Of a stretch of 64,000 nt of DNA, positions 8,294-13,950 are shown piece after piece. This DNA comes from OMIS01 sp044350895 (GTDB lineage Bacteria > Patescibacteriota > Microgenomatia > UBA1400 > PJMF01). The stretch is taken from assembly GCA_044350895.1 (NCBI GenBank), contig JBILGT010000002.1, positions 37,063 through 101,062 on the forward strand, read 5' to 3'. Each line of letters begins with the position of its first letter. The stretch's first letter is position 1. The notes beneath the pieces are model-generated. The model ran no database searches. It was not told where the DNA came from and saw nothing but the letters and a program-made list of their open reading frames with translations. The position numbers were made by a program, and so were the translations under genes.

Positions 8294-8505
8294 AATTTGA
8301 TCCAGTTCAATGCTTCAAGACCAAATGCTGTTAAACCAGAGAGTACGGCGAGTACTTGCCAAGGATAGTTGCCTACAAATGCCGCAATGGAATCAAGTTT
8401 ATCGGGAAGGACTTTATTTGAGTGGAGTCGCGCCTGCATCTGGGCTTCAAACTGCAGCTTTGATAAAAAATCCATTTTTTGTGGTTCTTCAACGGGTTGA
8501 TCCAT
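8290..8505 (-). CDS. Small single-pass membrane protein downstream of the ECF sigma gene (anti-sigma candidate)
   Basis: The 71-aa protein has a charged N-terminal half of about 45 residues (Gln, Glu, Lys rich, probably helical and cytoplasmic) and one C-terminal membrane helix around VLAVLSGLTAFGLEAL. It starts 3 nt after the ECF sigma factor stop. A short cytoplasmic helix on a membrane anchor directly behind an ECF sigma gene is the usual layout of an anti-sigma factor. No ZAS zinc motif is present and the size is minimal, so the assignment rests on position. It is coupled by a 4-nt overlap to the following membrane protein gene. Confidence 0.6.
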   Translation of the reverse strand: MDQPVEEPQKMDFLSKLQFEAQMQARLHSNKVLPDKLDSIAAFVGNYPWQVLAVLSGLTAFGLEALNWIKL

Positions 8506-8508
8506 AAA

Positions 8509-9048
8509 TTATGTGCTCTCTTGCTCCAAATATAGTAATCTAAATTGCTCACGTGCTCTGAATAACTCAGATTCCACTGATTTTACAGTTTTCCCCAGTT
8601 CAGTGGCAATTTGTGCCACTTTCTGGCTATCAACGTACTTTTTGAGCAAAAGTTCTCGAGAATATTCATTCATTTTTTTGAGTGCAACTAGGACACGAGC
8701 TGAAACTTCATGAGAATCTTCCACAGGACTTGAGAGCAACAGATGTGATAAAGCAGTGGTTTGAATTGCCTTTTTGGCATACATTTTTCGATAAAAGTCA
8801 GCAACTTCATGTTTTGCGATAGCAGACATCCACGTCCAGAGACTCGCACTACCGTTATACAGGGACAAATTTTTTAGACAGTTTAAGAAAGTCTGCTGTG
8901 TCATTTCTTCAGCATCTTGGCTATTTTCCACTCTACTTTGAATGAATCTGAGGATTTTTTTATGAAAATGGTTAAACCAGTACTCGACGGCATCTCGATC
9001 ACCGAGTTTCAAAAGCTCTACTAGTTGCATTTCACTTTGTTGGTTCAT
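8509..9048 (-). CDS. ECF-type RNA polymerase sigma factor
   Basis: I chose the ATG at 9048 (179 aa) because a TATACT -10 box sits 9 nt upstream of it; an upstream in-frame start at 9093 would have to read through that box. Region 2 is visible in SQDAEEMTQQTFLNCLKNL and the WTWMSAIAKHEVADFYRK segment, and region 4 in KVAQIATELGKTVKSVES followed by LFRAREQFR. It heads a minus-strand operon containing a candidate anti-sigma, membrane proteins and the isoprenoid genes. It is divergent from the first small pilin gene across a 49-bp gap, so it may control the envelope or pilus genes (inference). Confidence 0.9.
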   Translation of the reverse strand: MNQQSEMQLVELLKLGDRDAVEYWFNHFHKKILRFIQSRVENSQDAEEMTQQTFLNCLKNLSLYNGSASLWTWMSAIAKHEVADFYRKMYAKKAIQTTALSHLLLSSPVEDSHEVSARVLVALKKMNEYSRELLLKKYVDSQKVAQIATELGKTVKSVESELFRAREQFRLLYLEQEST

Positions 9049-9057
9049 ACTACAGGA

Positions 9058-9063
9058 AGTATA
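9058..9063 (-). promoter_or_regulatory. -10 box (TATACT) of the ECF sigma operon
   Basis: The minus strand reads TATACT, ending 9 nt before the ATG at 9048. There is no clear -35 box. A start site 6-8 nt downstream would give a nearly leaderless mRNA. Confidence 0.55.
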
Positions 9064-9082
9064 CTTTATTCTAGCTACACCG

Positions 9083-9088
9083 TATAAT
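9083..9088 (+). promoter_or_regulatory. -10 box (TATAAT) of the pilin cluster
   Basis: A perfect TATAAT lies 9 nt before the ATG at 9098, with no canonical -35 and no Shine-Dalgarno sequence between. Its position predicts a leader of only a few bases. It faces the sigma-operon promoter 20 bp away on the other strand. Confidence 0.6.
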
Positions 9089-9097
9089 ATCATCCAT

Positions 9098-9457
9098 ATG
9101 TTTTTTCTAGTACAAAAAGTATATGCTGCAGGCTGCTCAGATCTAGACTATGGTTCTCCCGAACTTAATTTAGGCAGAGTGCTTTGCTTGAGCGACAGCA
9201 CAGCTGTTGAAGATGTCTATAAAGATCCAGCATTTCTTGTCAACTTAATTGTTAGCAATTTATTTGTTTTTGCTGGAATAATAATTTTTCTTCTTATTTT
9301 TTACGCTGGATTTAAATTTATCTCTCAAGGAACTAAGGGCAAAGAGGAAGCAAAAGGGATCATTACTGCCGCTGTGACTGGCTTAGTATTGATGTTTGCA
9401 GCATATTGGGTCCTCCAGATTGTAAAAACATTAACGGGGACTGACGTTGCACTCTAA
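9098..9457 (+). CDS. VirB2/TrbC-like pilin paralogue 1
   Basis: The 119-aa product has a very short hydrophobic leader (MFFLVQKVYAAG), a small ectodomain with two Cys, and the pilin hairpin: helix FVFAGIIIFLLIFYAGF, basic loop SQGTKGKEEAKG, helix AAVTGLVLMFAAYWVLQI. It is the first gene of a run of ten same-strand paralogues, with 3 nt to the next gene. VirB2-type subunits sit in the membrane by two helices and polymerise into the conjugative pilus. This paralogue has an atypically short signal sequence and its own promoter. Confidence 0.82.
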   Translation: MFFLVQKVYAAGCSDLDYGSPELNLGRVLCLSDSTAVEDVYKDPAFLVNLIVSNLFVFAGIIIFLLIFYAGFKFISQGTKGKEEAKGIITAAVTGLVLMFAAYWVLQIVKTLTGTDVAL

Positions 9458-9460
9458 ATT

Positions 9461-9910
9461 ATGAAAACAAATATAGTACTCAAAACTATTAGCTATATCT
9501 ATCTTTTTGCTGTTATTATCAGTGCATTTTTCTGTATCCCAGGCCTCACCTTCGCACAAACTGCTGAAGACTTAGGGGTTGGAACAATTGCAGCCCCTCC
9601 TGGCGTGGATAAATATAATGCTGCCGCACAAGCGCAAGGTGCCGATATTGCGATCGTTTACTTTATGTCGAACATGATCAAGCTCTTTACGGTAGTTGCT
9701 GGAATCTGGGTAATTTTGAATGGCATTCTTGCAGGCTACTACTTTGTGCAATCAAGTGGAGACGCAGGCACCTATGAAAAAGCCCGTAATCAAATTACTC
9801 AAAGTGCCATTGGTCTTGCAATGATTGTACTTTCATATATGTTTACTGGGCTTGTTGGTTTACTTTTCTTTGGAGATGCGGGTATATTCTTAAATCCAAG
9901 GTTAAAATAG
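9461..9910 (+). CDS. VirB2/TrbC-like pilin paralogue 2
   Basis: The 149-aa product has a signal peptide (cleavage near LTFAQT), a short Ala-rich extracellular segment, helix KLFTVVAGIWVILNGILAGYY, cytoplasmic loop QSSGDAGTYEKARNQI and helix IGLAMIVLSYMFTGLVGLLFF. Its end, FFGDAGIFLNP, is almost the same as that of the next paralogue (FFGDAGYILNP), so these two form a sub-pair. No Shine-Dalgarno sequence precedes it; 3 nt separate it from the previous stop, so it probably depends on coupled translation. Confidence 0.82.
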   Translation: MKTNIVLKTISYIYLFAVIISAFFCIPGLTFAQTAEDLGVGTIAAPPGVDKYNAAAQAQGADIAIVYFMSNMIKLFTVVAGIWVILNGILAGYYFVQSSGDAGTYEKARNQITQSAIGLAMIVLSYMFTGLVGLLFFGDAGIFLNPRLK

Positions 9911-9911
9911 T

Positions 9912-10460
9912 ATGAAACAGTTTATACTCAGCATCGTTGTTGCACTCTCAGTGCTATTCTTCGTCCCTACAGTGGCGCAAGCACAATCATGTCCTAGCAA
10001 CCGGACTTGTAGTGGCGGTTGTACCGCTGTGGGCCAATGTGTTGGAAACAAACGATGTGTTAGTGTACAAGGCGTTATTTACCCTGGAACAGTTGATTGT
10101 GGTTCTGCCCAACTTGGCGGAGTTAAGCCACCTCCAGCTATTACTAGTTTTAATTTTCAAACTGGCTCTGCATCAGGCAATGGCATCATCCTCTTTTTAT
10201 CTAGATTGATCAATCTTTTTGTCATAGTGTGTGGAATCTGGACAATGTTTAACTTTTTATATTCTGGATACATTCTAATTTCTTCTCAGTCAGATACTAA
10301 AAATCAAAGTGAAATAAAAGATAAATTAACAATGACAGCCATTGGCTTGGCTATTATTGCCGGAGCATACATAATCGCTGGACTAATCGGTCTTATTTTC
10401 TTTGGAGATGCGGGATATATTCTCAATCCGCAGCTCGTCAGCGCACTTGATAGAGGGTAA
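9912..10460 (+). CDS. VirB2/TrbC-like pilin paralogue 3 with Cys-rich head
   Basis: The 182-aa product has a signal peptide (cleavage near VAQAQS) followed by a Cys-rich stretch of about 60 residues (CSGGCTAVGQCVGNKRCVS and neighbours) that recalls the much larger Cys-rich head of the protein at 3709. The pilin hairpin follows: helix LINLFVIVCGIWTMFNFLYSG, loop SSQSDTKNQSEIKDKL, helix IGLAIIAGAYIIAGLIGLIFF. The mini-head makes it a candidate minor pilin. It starts 1 nt after the previous stop and ends 56 nt before the next gene, which has its own -10 box. Confidence 0.82.
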   Translation: MKQFILSIVVALSVLFFVPTVAQAQSCPSNRTCSGGCTAVGQCVGNKRCVSVQGVIYPGTVDCGSAQLGGVKPPPAITSFNFQTGSASGNGIILFLSRLINLFVIVCGIWTMFNFLYSGYILISSQSDTKNQSEIKDKLTMTAIGLAIIAGAYIIAGLIGLIFFGDAGYILNPQLVSALDRG

Positions 10461-10496
10461 TATGGCTGGAAGATAGACTTTCTTCTGTCATATGGG

Positions 10497-10502
10497 TATA
10501 AT
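10497..10502 (+). promoter_or_regulatory. -10 box (GGG-TATAAT) for pilin paralogue 4
   Basis: A perfect TATAAT preceded by GGG lies 14 nt before the ATG at 10517 (17 nt before the second ATG at 10520). No -35 box is visible at the usual distance. It starts a second transcript inside the pilin run. Confidence 0.5.
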
Positions 10503-10516
10503 TACAGGCGTACATT

Positions 10517-10897
10517 ATGATGATATACATAGCACAAAAACTTACCCAGTTCGGTTCTGGTTTTGCACCAGTTGTTGATACTGCATGGACAGATGGCTCA
10601 GATACAGAAGCAGGGGTACTTACCAATTTAGAAGCATTCATTTCACAAATCTTGGGACTGATTACAGTAATTGGTAGTTTGTTCTTTGTTATCAACTTTC
10701 TCATGGCTGCCTTGAGCTGGATCACCGCAGCAGGTGACAGCGGCAAAATTCAAAAAGCTCGCGACCAGATGATTCAATCTACGTTGGGACTTGTTATTAT
10801 GGTAGGCTCTTATGCAATAATTGGACTTATTGGATCAGTGGTTGGTATCGATATCTTACAACCAGGCCAAGCATTAAAGATGTTGATCCCAAGGTAA
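10517..10897 (+). CDS. VirB2/TrbC-like pilin paralogue 4
   Basis: The 126-aa product lacks a clear cleavable signal peptide. It begins with an amphipathic segment (MMIYIAQKLTQFGSG), then an acidic Asp/Glu/Thr stretch, helix ISQILGLITVIGSLFFVINFL, loop TAAGDSGKIQKARDQM and helix LGLVIMVGSYAIIGLIGSVVG. The WITAAGD loop entry is the same as in the next two paralogues. Two start codons lie in tandem (10517 and 10520). It ends 5 nt before paralogue 5. Confidence 0.8.
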   Translation: MMIYIAQKLTQFGSGFAPVVDTAWTDGSDTEAGVLTNLEAFISQILGLITVIGSLFFVINFLMAALSWITAAGDSGKIQKARDQMIQSTLGLVIMVGSYAIIGLIGSVVGIDILQPGQALKMLIPR

Positions 10898-10902
10898 ATT
10901 TA

Positions 10903-11331
10903 ATGTCATTAAACAAGTTACAAAAGACCATCTCATCAGTTACAACAACTACAGCACTTTTAGTGAGTAGTTCTACTTTGGCACTCGCTCAAACAGGCAT
11001 AACCAATCCAGCAATTGGCATTTATGGTAAAGACCCAAATGCGGCCAAGGCCGGCACTTCATTTGCGGGGTATGTCGCTATCATGTGGAAAGCTATGATT
11101 TCAATTGGAGCATTACTAGTTCTCTTATACTTTGTATGGGGTGCAATCGATTGGATAACAGCCGCTGGAGATAAAGGTAAAATGGAAGGTGCCCGCAATA
11201 AAATGCTCAATGCCTTTATTGGTTTACTGCTATTGGTCAGCTCATACACCATAATTGCATTCGTTGGCTGGCTATTCTTTGGAACTGAATTCAACATCTT
11301 ACAACCAATATTTATATTTAATAATCCATAA
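10903..11331 (+). CDS. VirB2/TrbC-like pilin paralogue 5
   Basis: The 142-aa product has a Ser/Thr-rich signal peptide (cleavage near LALAQT), a short ectodomain, helix SIGALLVLLYFVWGAIDWI, loop TAAGDKGKMEGARNKM and helix IGLLLLVSSYTIIAFVGWLFF. The GDKGK-x-EGARNK loop is close to that of the tandem pair at 11817 and 12266. A weak AAGG lies before the ATG, overlapping the end of the preceding gene. The gap to the next gene is 5 nt. Confidence 0.82.
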   Translation: MSLNKLQKTISSVTTTTALLVSSSTLALAQTGITNPAIGIYGKDPNAAKAGTSFAGYVAIMWKAMISIGALLVLLYFVWGAIDWITAAGDKGKMEGARNKMLNAFIGLLLLVSSYTIIAFVGWLFFGTEFNILQPIFIFNNP

Positions 11332-11336
11332 TATTT

Positions 11337-11678
11337 ATGCCAACACCAACAAAAATAGACTTACAAGGAGGCGCAATCCTCGCACAAATTCCAGGCACTG
11401 AGAACATGGAATCGCCAAATGCCGGCTTTGCCCGTCTTATTGGGAATATTCTTGCCGCAGTCATGGTTGTTTCATTACTCCTTGTTCTCTACTTTTTAGT
11501 AGTTGGTGCAATTGAGTGGATTACGGCAGCTGGCGATAAAGGTAAAATTGATTCAGCACGTAACAAAATGACAAATGCTGTTATCGGCATCATAGTTTTA
11601 TCTTCCGTTACCGCACTATTTGCAGCTGTACAATATTTCTTAGGTGTCAATGTACTTACATTTTCATTTACCCCGTAA
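11337..11678 (+). CDS. VirB2/TrbC-like pilin paralogue 6
   Basis: The shortest member (113 aa) has no signal peptide: a polar N-terminus of about 35 residues leads directly to helix LAAVMVVSLLLVLYFLVVGA, loop TAAGDKGKIDSARNKM and helix VIGIIVLSSVTALFAAVQYFLG. Without a cleavable leader it may stay as a membrane scaffold rather than enter the fibre (inference). It ends the second pilin subgroup; 138 bases with a promoter region follow before paralogue 7. Confidence 0.78.
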   Translation: MPTPTKIDLQGGAILAQIPGTENMESPNAGFARLIGNILAAVMVVSLLLVLYFLVVGAIEWITAAGDKGKIDSARNKMTNAVIGIIVLSSVTALFAAVQYFLGVNVLTFSFTP

Positions 11679-11775
11679 GGAGCGATTGATTCGCATACTT
11701 TAGAGTCTGGGTAAATCAAACTGGTACTTGCAAGCACTAAAAGTATATTGCTAAGCTATTACTTGACGGAGAGCA

Positions 11776-11812
11776 TATAATATAATCTAGTGTAAGATAC
11801 ACTTACAAGGAG
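11776..11812 (+). promoter_or_regulatory. Promoter, 5'-UTR hairpin and Shine-Dalgarno of the major-pilin pair
   Basis: Overlapping TATAAT boxes (11776-11781 and 11781-11786) are followed by a 5'-UTR with a perfect 6-bp hairpin (TGTAAG 11791-11796, CTTACA 11802-11807) and the Shine-Dalgarno AAGGAG (11807-11812), 4 nt before the ATG at 11817. A TTGACG at 11763 is too close (12 bp) to be a normal -35. The stem shares its last base with the Shine-Dalgarno, so folding could affect ribosome access. Confidence 0.6.
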
Positions 11813-11816
11813 CAAG

Positions 11817-12230
11817 ATGATTGGTAAATTAAACACGGCATTAGTAGCCAGTACAGTAACTGGATTTTTAAGTGCACCAATTGCATTTGCAGTGGAACCT
11901 ACTTCAGGAGTTACTTCAGCAGTTGGCACAGTCACAGCAGGAACTGGATGGGCAGATAACATCGGTGGTTTAATCACTAGTGTCTTAACTATCGTCATGG
12001 TTGTTGCTATCCTACTCGTCTTACTCTACCTCATCATGGGTGGTATCGAATGGATCACATCTGGTGGTGATAAAGGTAAAACTGAAGGTGCTCGTAACAA
12101 AATTACCTCAGCTATCATTGGTATCATCATCTTGGCAGCAGCTTATGCGCTCGTCCAACTTGTCGCCTACGTATTAGGATTTGCAAGTCTGAACGCAGCT
12201 CTCGAATCATTACCTAGAATCGGTACGTAA
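11817..12230 (+). CDS. VirB2/TrbC-like pilin paralogue 7, major-pilin candidate A
   Basis: The 137-aa product has a signal peptide (cleavage near IAFAVE), a short Gly/Thr segment, helix TIVMVVAILLVLLYLIMGGI, loop TSGGDKGKTEGARNKI and helix SAIIGIIILAAAYALVQLVAYVLG. Unlike most genes here it has a strong AAGGAG Shine-Dalgarno and a real leader. It is nearly identical over its last 100 residues to the next gene, a recent tandem duplication. Strong translation signals, duplication and a dedicated terminator after the second copy suggest that the pair encodes the main pilus subunit (inference). Confidence 0.85.
   Translation: MIGKLNTALVASTVTGFLSAPIAFAVEPTSGVTSAVGTVTAGTGWADNIGGLITSVLTIVMVVAILLVLLYLIMGGIEWITSGGDKGKTEGARNKITSAIIGIIILAAAYALVQLVAYVLGFASLNAALESLPRIGT
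11925..12230 (+). repeat. Direct repeat copy 1 (tandem pilin duplication)
   Basis: This segment matches 12365-12670 at an offset of 440 bases. Differences are scattered and mostly silent third-position changes, so the protein stays nearly constant while the DNA drifts. Confidence 0.85.
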
Positions 12231-12255
12231 TAACAATAATAATGAATTTAATTAA

Positions 12256-12261
12256 AAGGAG
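12256..12261 (+). promoter_or_regulatory. Shine-Dalgarno AAGGAG that fixes the start of pilin 8
   Basis: AAGGAG lies 4 nt before the ATG at 12266, with the same spacing as in the duplicate gene, and rules out the upstream in-frame ATG at 12242. Confidence 0.75.
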
Positions 12262-12265
12262 TTAC

Positions 12266-12670
12266 ATGTTAAATAAAATTCAAAAAGCAGCAGCAGCAAC
12301 TGCGGGAGTCGCAGCCAGCTTACTAACCACTGCAGTAGCATACGCTAAAGATACCAGTGCTATAGGCACAGTCACACCAGGTACAGGTTGGGCAGATAAC
12401 ATCGGTGTTTTAATCACCAGTGTCCTCACCATCGTCATGGTTGTTGCTATCTTGCTCGTCTTACTTTACCTCATCATGGGTGGTATCGAATGGATCACAT
12501 CTGGTGGTGACAAAGGTAAAACTGAAGGTGCTCGTAACAAAATTACTTCAGCTATCATCGGTATTATCATCTTGGCCGCATCATATGCACTCGTCCAACT
12601 TGTCGCCTACGTCTTAGGATTTGCAAGTCTTAATGCCGCCCTGCTCTCATTGCCTCAAATCGGTAAGTAA
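12266..12670 (+). CDS. VirB2/TrbC-like pilin paralogue 8, major-pilin candidate B
   Basis: The 134-aa product has an Ala-rich signal peptide (cleavage near AVAYAKD) that differs from that of its twin, then an almost identical body: helix TIVMVVAILLVLLYLIMGGI, loop TSGGDKGKTEGARNKI and helix ending LVQLVAYVLG. The last residues differ (LLSLPQIGK against LESLPRIGT). Mature sequences nearly constant behind unrelated signal peptides point to selection on the fibre subunit. A strong intrinsic terminator follows 23 nt after the stop. Confidence 0.85.
   Translation: MLNKIQKAAAATAGVAASLLTTAVAYAKDTSAIGTVTPGTGWADNIGVLITSVLTIVMVVAILLVLLYLIMGGIEWITSGGDKGKTEGARNKITSAIIGIIILAASYALVQLVAYVLGFASLNAALLSLPQIGK
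12365..12670 (+). repeat. Direct repeat copy 2 (tandem pilin duplication)
   Basis: Second copy of the unit at 11925-12230. Homology starts inside the mature N-terminus and runs to the stop codon, so the signal-peptide regions are not part of the repeat. Confidence 0.85.
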
Positions 12671-12691
12671 TATTTTTAAAATTAGAATTTC

Positions 12692-12722
12692 AGAAACCCC
12701 CATCTTGTATGGGGGTTTTTGG
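12692..12722 (+). terminator. Rho-independent terminator after the major-pilin pair
   Basis: The stem AAACCCCCAT / ATGGGGGTTT (12694-12703 with 12709-12718) has a 5-nt loop and a T-rich tail. It is the strongest terminator seen in the window and isolates the 11817-12670 transcript. Confidence 0.9.
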
Positions 12723-12763
12723 TATATTAGGTGTGTTTGTTACACATTTGACCCACTTTGATG

Positions 12764-12769
12764 TATAAT
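12764..12769 (+). promoter_or_regulatory. -10 box (TG-TATAAT) for pilin paralogue 9
   Basis: A perfect TATAAT directly preceded by TG lies 9 nt before the ATG at 12779. A TTGACC at 12748 is only 10 bp upstream and cannot be its -35. Confidence 0.55.
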
Positions 12770-12778
12770 GTAAGTCTA

Positions 12779-13312
12779 ATGAAAAAAGCCGTTATATCAC
12801 TTGTATTAGTACTCATATTTAATTTTTTAGCTGTATTTAGCAATCCCATAGTATTCGCAGCAGACGAGGTAAAATTAGTCAAAGATGGTAGTACCTACTA
12901 TCTGAGTACTGAAGGTTCTGCATCCACCACGCGCAGTGGACAAACCTATCGTCTTGTTCCTGTTGAGCAAACCGCCGCAACCAGTGCTGCAAAAACAGCA
13001 TCTCGTTCAGCAGTTGTTCCGCCTCCTGGATATGTAGGTAATATTGGAGAGCTTATCAGCTTCTTACTTAAGTTGGTAATGATTGTGGCAATTTTACTTA
13101 TTCTTCTCGCCTTTATCACCGCTGGTTTTGAGTGGATTACATCTGGAGGTGACAAAGGTAAAACTGAAAGTGCCCGAAACCGCATTGTCGCAGCTTTTGT
13201 TGGTGTACTCATCTTATCTGCCGCATACGCATTAACACTACTCGTTGCCTATGTTCTTGGTTTTGATAGTATTGATGATGTTTTTGGCAGCATTAAGCGA
13301 ATTAATCCATAG
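12779..13312 (+). CDS. VirB2/TrbC-like pilin paralogue 9
   Basis: I chose the ATG at 12779 (177 aa), which gives a normal signal peptide (MKKAVISLV to about VFAADE); an upstream in-frame ATG at 12758 lies before the -10 box. The ectodomain of about 60 residues is Ser/Thr/Ala-rich with a tyrosine-containing first part (KDGSTYYLSTEG). The hairpin is helix LLKLVMIVAILLILLAFITAGF, loop TSGGDKGKTESARNRI and helix VGVLILSAAYALTLLVAYVLG, clearly akin to the major-pilin pair but with a longer head. It has its own promoter after the terminator. Confidence 0.82.
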   Translation: MKKAVISLVLVLIFNFLAVFSNPIVFAADEVKLVKDGSTYYLSTEGSASTTRSGQTYRLVPVEQTAATSAAKTASRSAVVPPPGYVGNIGELISFLLKLVMIVAILLILLAFITAGFEWITSGGDKGKTESARNRIVAAFVGVLILSAAYALTLLVAYVLGFDSIDDVFGSIKRINP

Positions 13313-13351
13313 GTCACAAACTCTACATTCACTTCTTGCTGTTCTATCAGG

Positions 13352-13357
13352 TATACT
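13352..13357 (+). promoter_or_regulatory. -10 box (AGG-TATACT) for pilin paralogue 10
   Basis: TATACT preceded by AGG lies 17 nt before the ATG at 13375. This leader is slightly longer than at most other starts in the window and has no Shine-Dalgarno. Confidence 0.4.
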
Positions 13358-13374
13358 ATAGAGATTCAAAATCT

Positions 13375-13863
13375 ATGCGCCGTAACACATTTACCTATCA
13401 AGTAATTTCATTTTTTAGAGCTGCAATCTTCAGTGTCGCACTACTTGCAAACGTCGCTGGCCCAGTCTACGCCCAAACCCAGGCTTGGTCAGGTGTGTGT
13501 GTCGGCCCAGCTCAGATTAATGCAGCAACGAAAGCCAATGATGTTGCTACTATCCAAGGCGTTCAGTGTCTACTTGCCAATGTATTTACTGTGATCATAA
13601 CAATCGTCGGTCTGGCAGGATTTGTCATGTTTATTGTAGGTGCCTTTAGATATTTGGTTTCTGGCTCAAATAGCAAGGGTATTGAAGCCGCCAAAAATAC
13701 CATTCAATACATGGTGATCGGCATTATTGTAACGCTCAGTGGTTTCATCATTCTGAATATGATTTCTTCATTCACCGGAATCGACGTCATTACTCGATTT
13801 GTTATTCCAAGTTCAGATCGTGGTACTTCTGCAGATGACTATCCAATTCCAGTTGGAATGTAA
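13375..13863 (+). CDS. VirB2/TrbC-like pilin paralogue 10
   Basis: The ATG at 13375 gives 162 aa with a signal peptide (cleavage near PVYAQT), a short segment with two Cys (GVCVGPAQ and IQGVQCLL), helix VFTVIITIVGLAGFVMFIVGAF, loop VSGSNSKGIEAAKNTI and helix VIGIIVTLSGFIILNMISS, plus a polar tail of about 25 residues after the second helix. It is the most divergent of the small pilins and the last before the large glycosidase gene. An upstream in-frame start at 13336 would precede the -10 box. Confidence 0.8.
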   Translation: MRRNTFTYQVISFFRAAIFSVALLANVAGPVYAQTQAWSGVCVGPAQINAATKANDVATIQGVQCLLANVFTVIITIVGLAGFVMFIVGAFRYLVSGSNSKGIEAAKNTIQYMVIGIIVTLSGFIILNMISSFTGIDVITRFVIPSSDRGTSADDYPIPVGM

Positions 13864-13938
13864 TGCTTGTCGATTCTCCCCGACAAAATTATAAATTACA
13901 GCACAGCATTCTCTTTCAGCTAAACCTCATGAATTAGG

Positions 13939-13944
13939 TATAAT
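13939..13944 (+). promoter_or_regulatory. -10 box (AGG-TATAAT) of the 1408-aa protein gene
   Basis: A perfect TATAAT ends only 6 nt before the ATG at 13951. With normal promoter geometry the transcript would start at or next to the A of the start codon, so the mRNA should be leaderless. Confidence 0.65.
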
Positions 13945-13950
13945 ACAACT

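Noticed and set aside
11724..11737. Inverted repeat GTACTTG/CAAGCAC upstream of the major-pilin promoter as an operator
   Set aside because: It is short with a mismatch and occurs once; chance is likely.
11763..11768. TTGACG as a -35 box for the major-pilin pair
   Set aside because: The spacer to the better TATAAT is 12 bp (7 bp to the other), outside the usual 15-19 bp.
12748..12753. TTGACC as a -35 box for pilin 9
   Set aside because: It lies only 10 bp from the TATAAT box, too close for a functional pair.
13867..13886. Hairpin TTGTCG / CGACAA after the last pilin gene as a terminator
   Set aside because: The stem is only 6 bp, the loop is 8 nt and no T-run follows.
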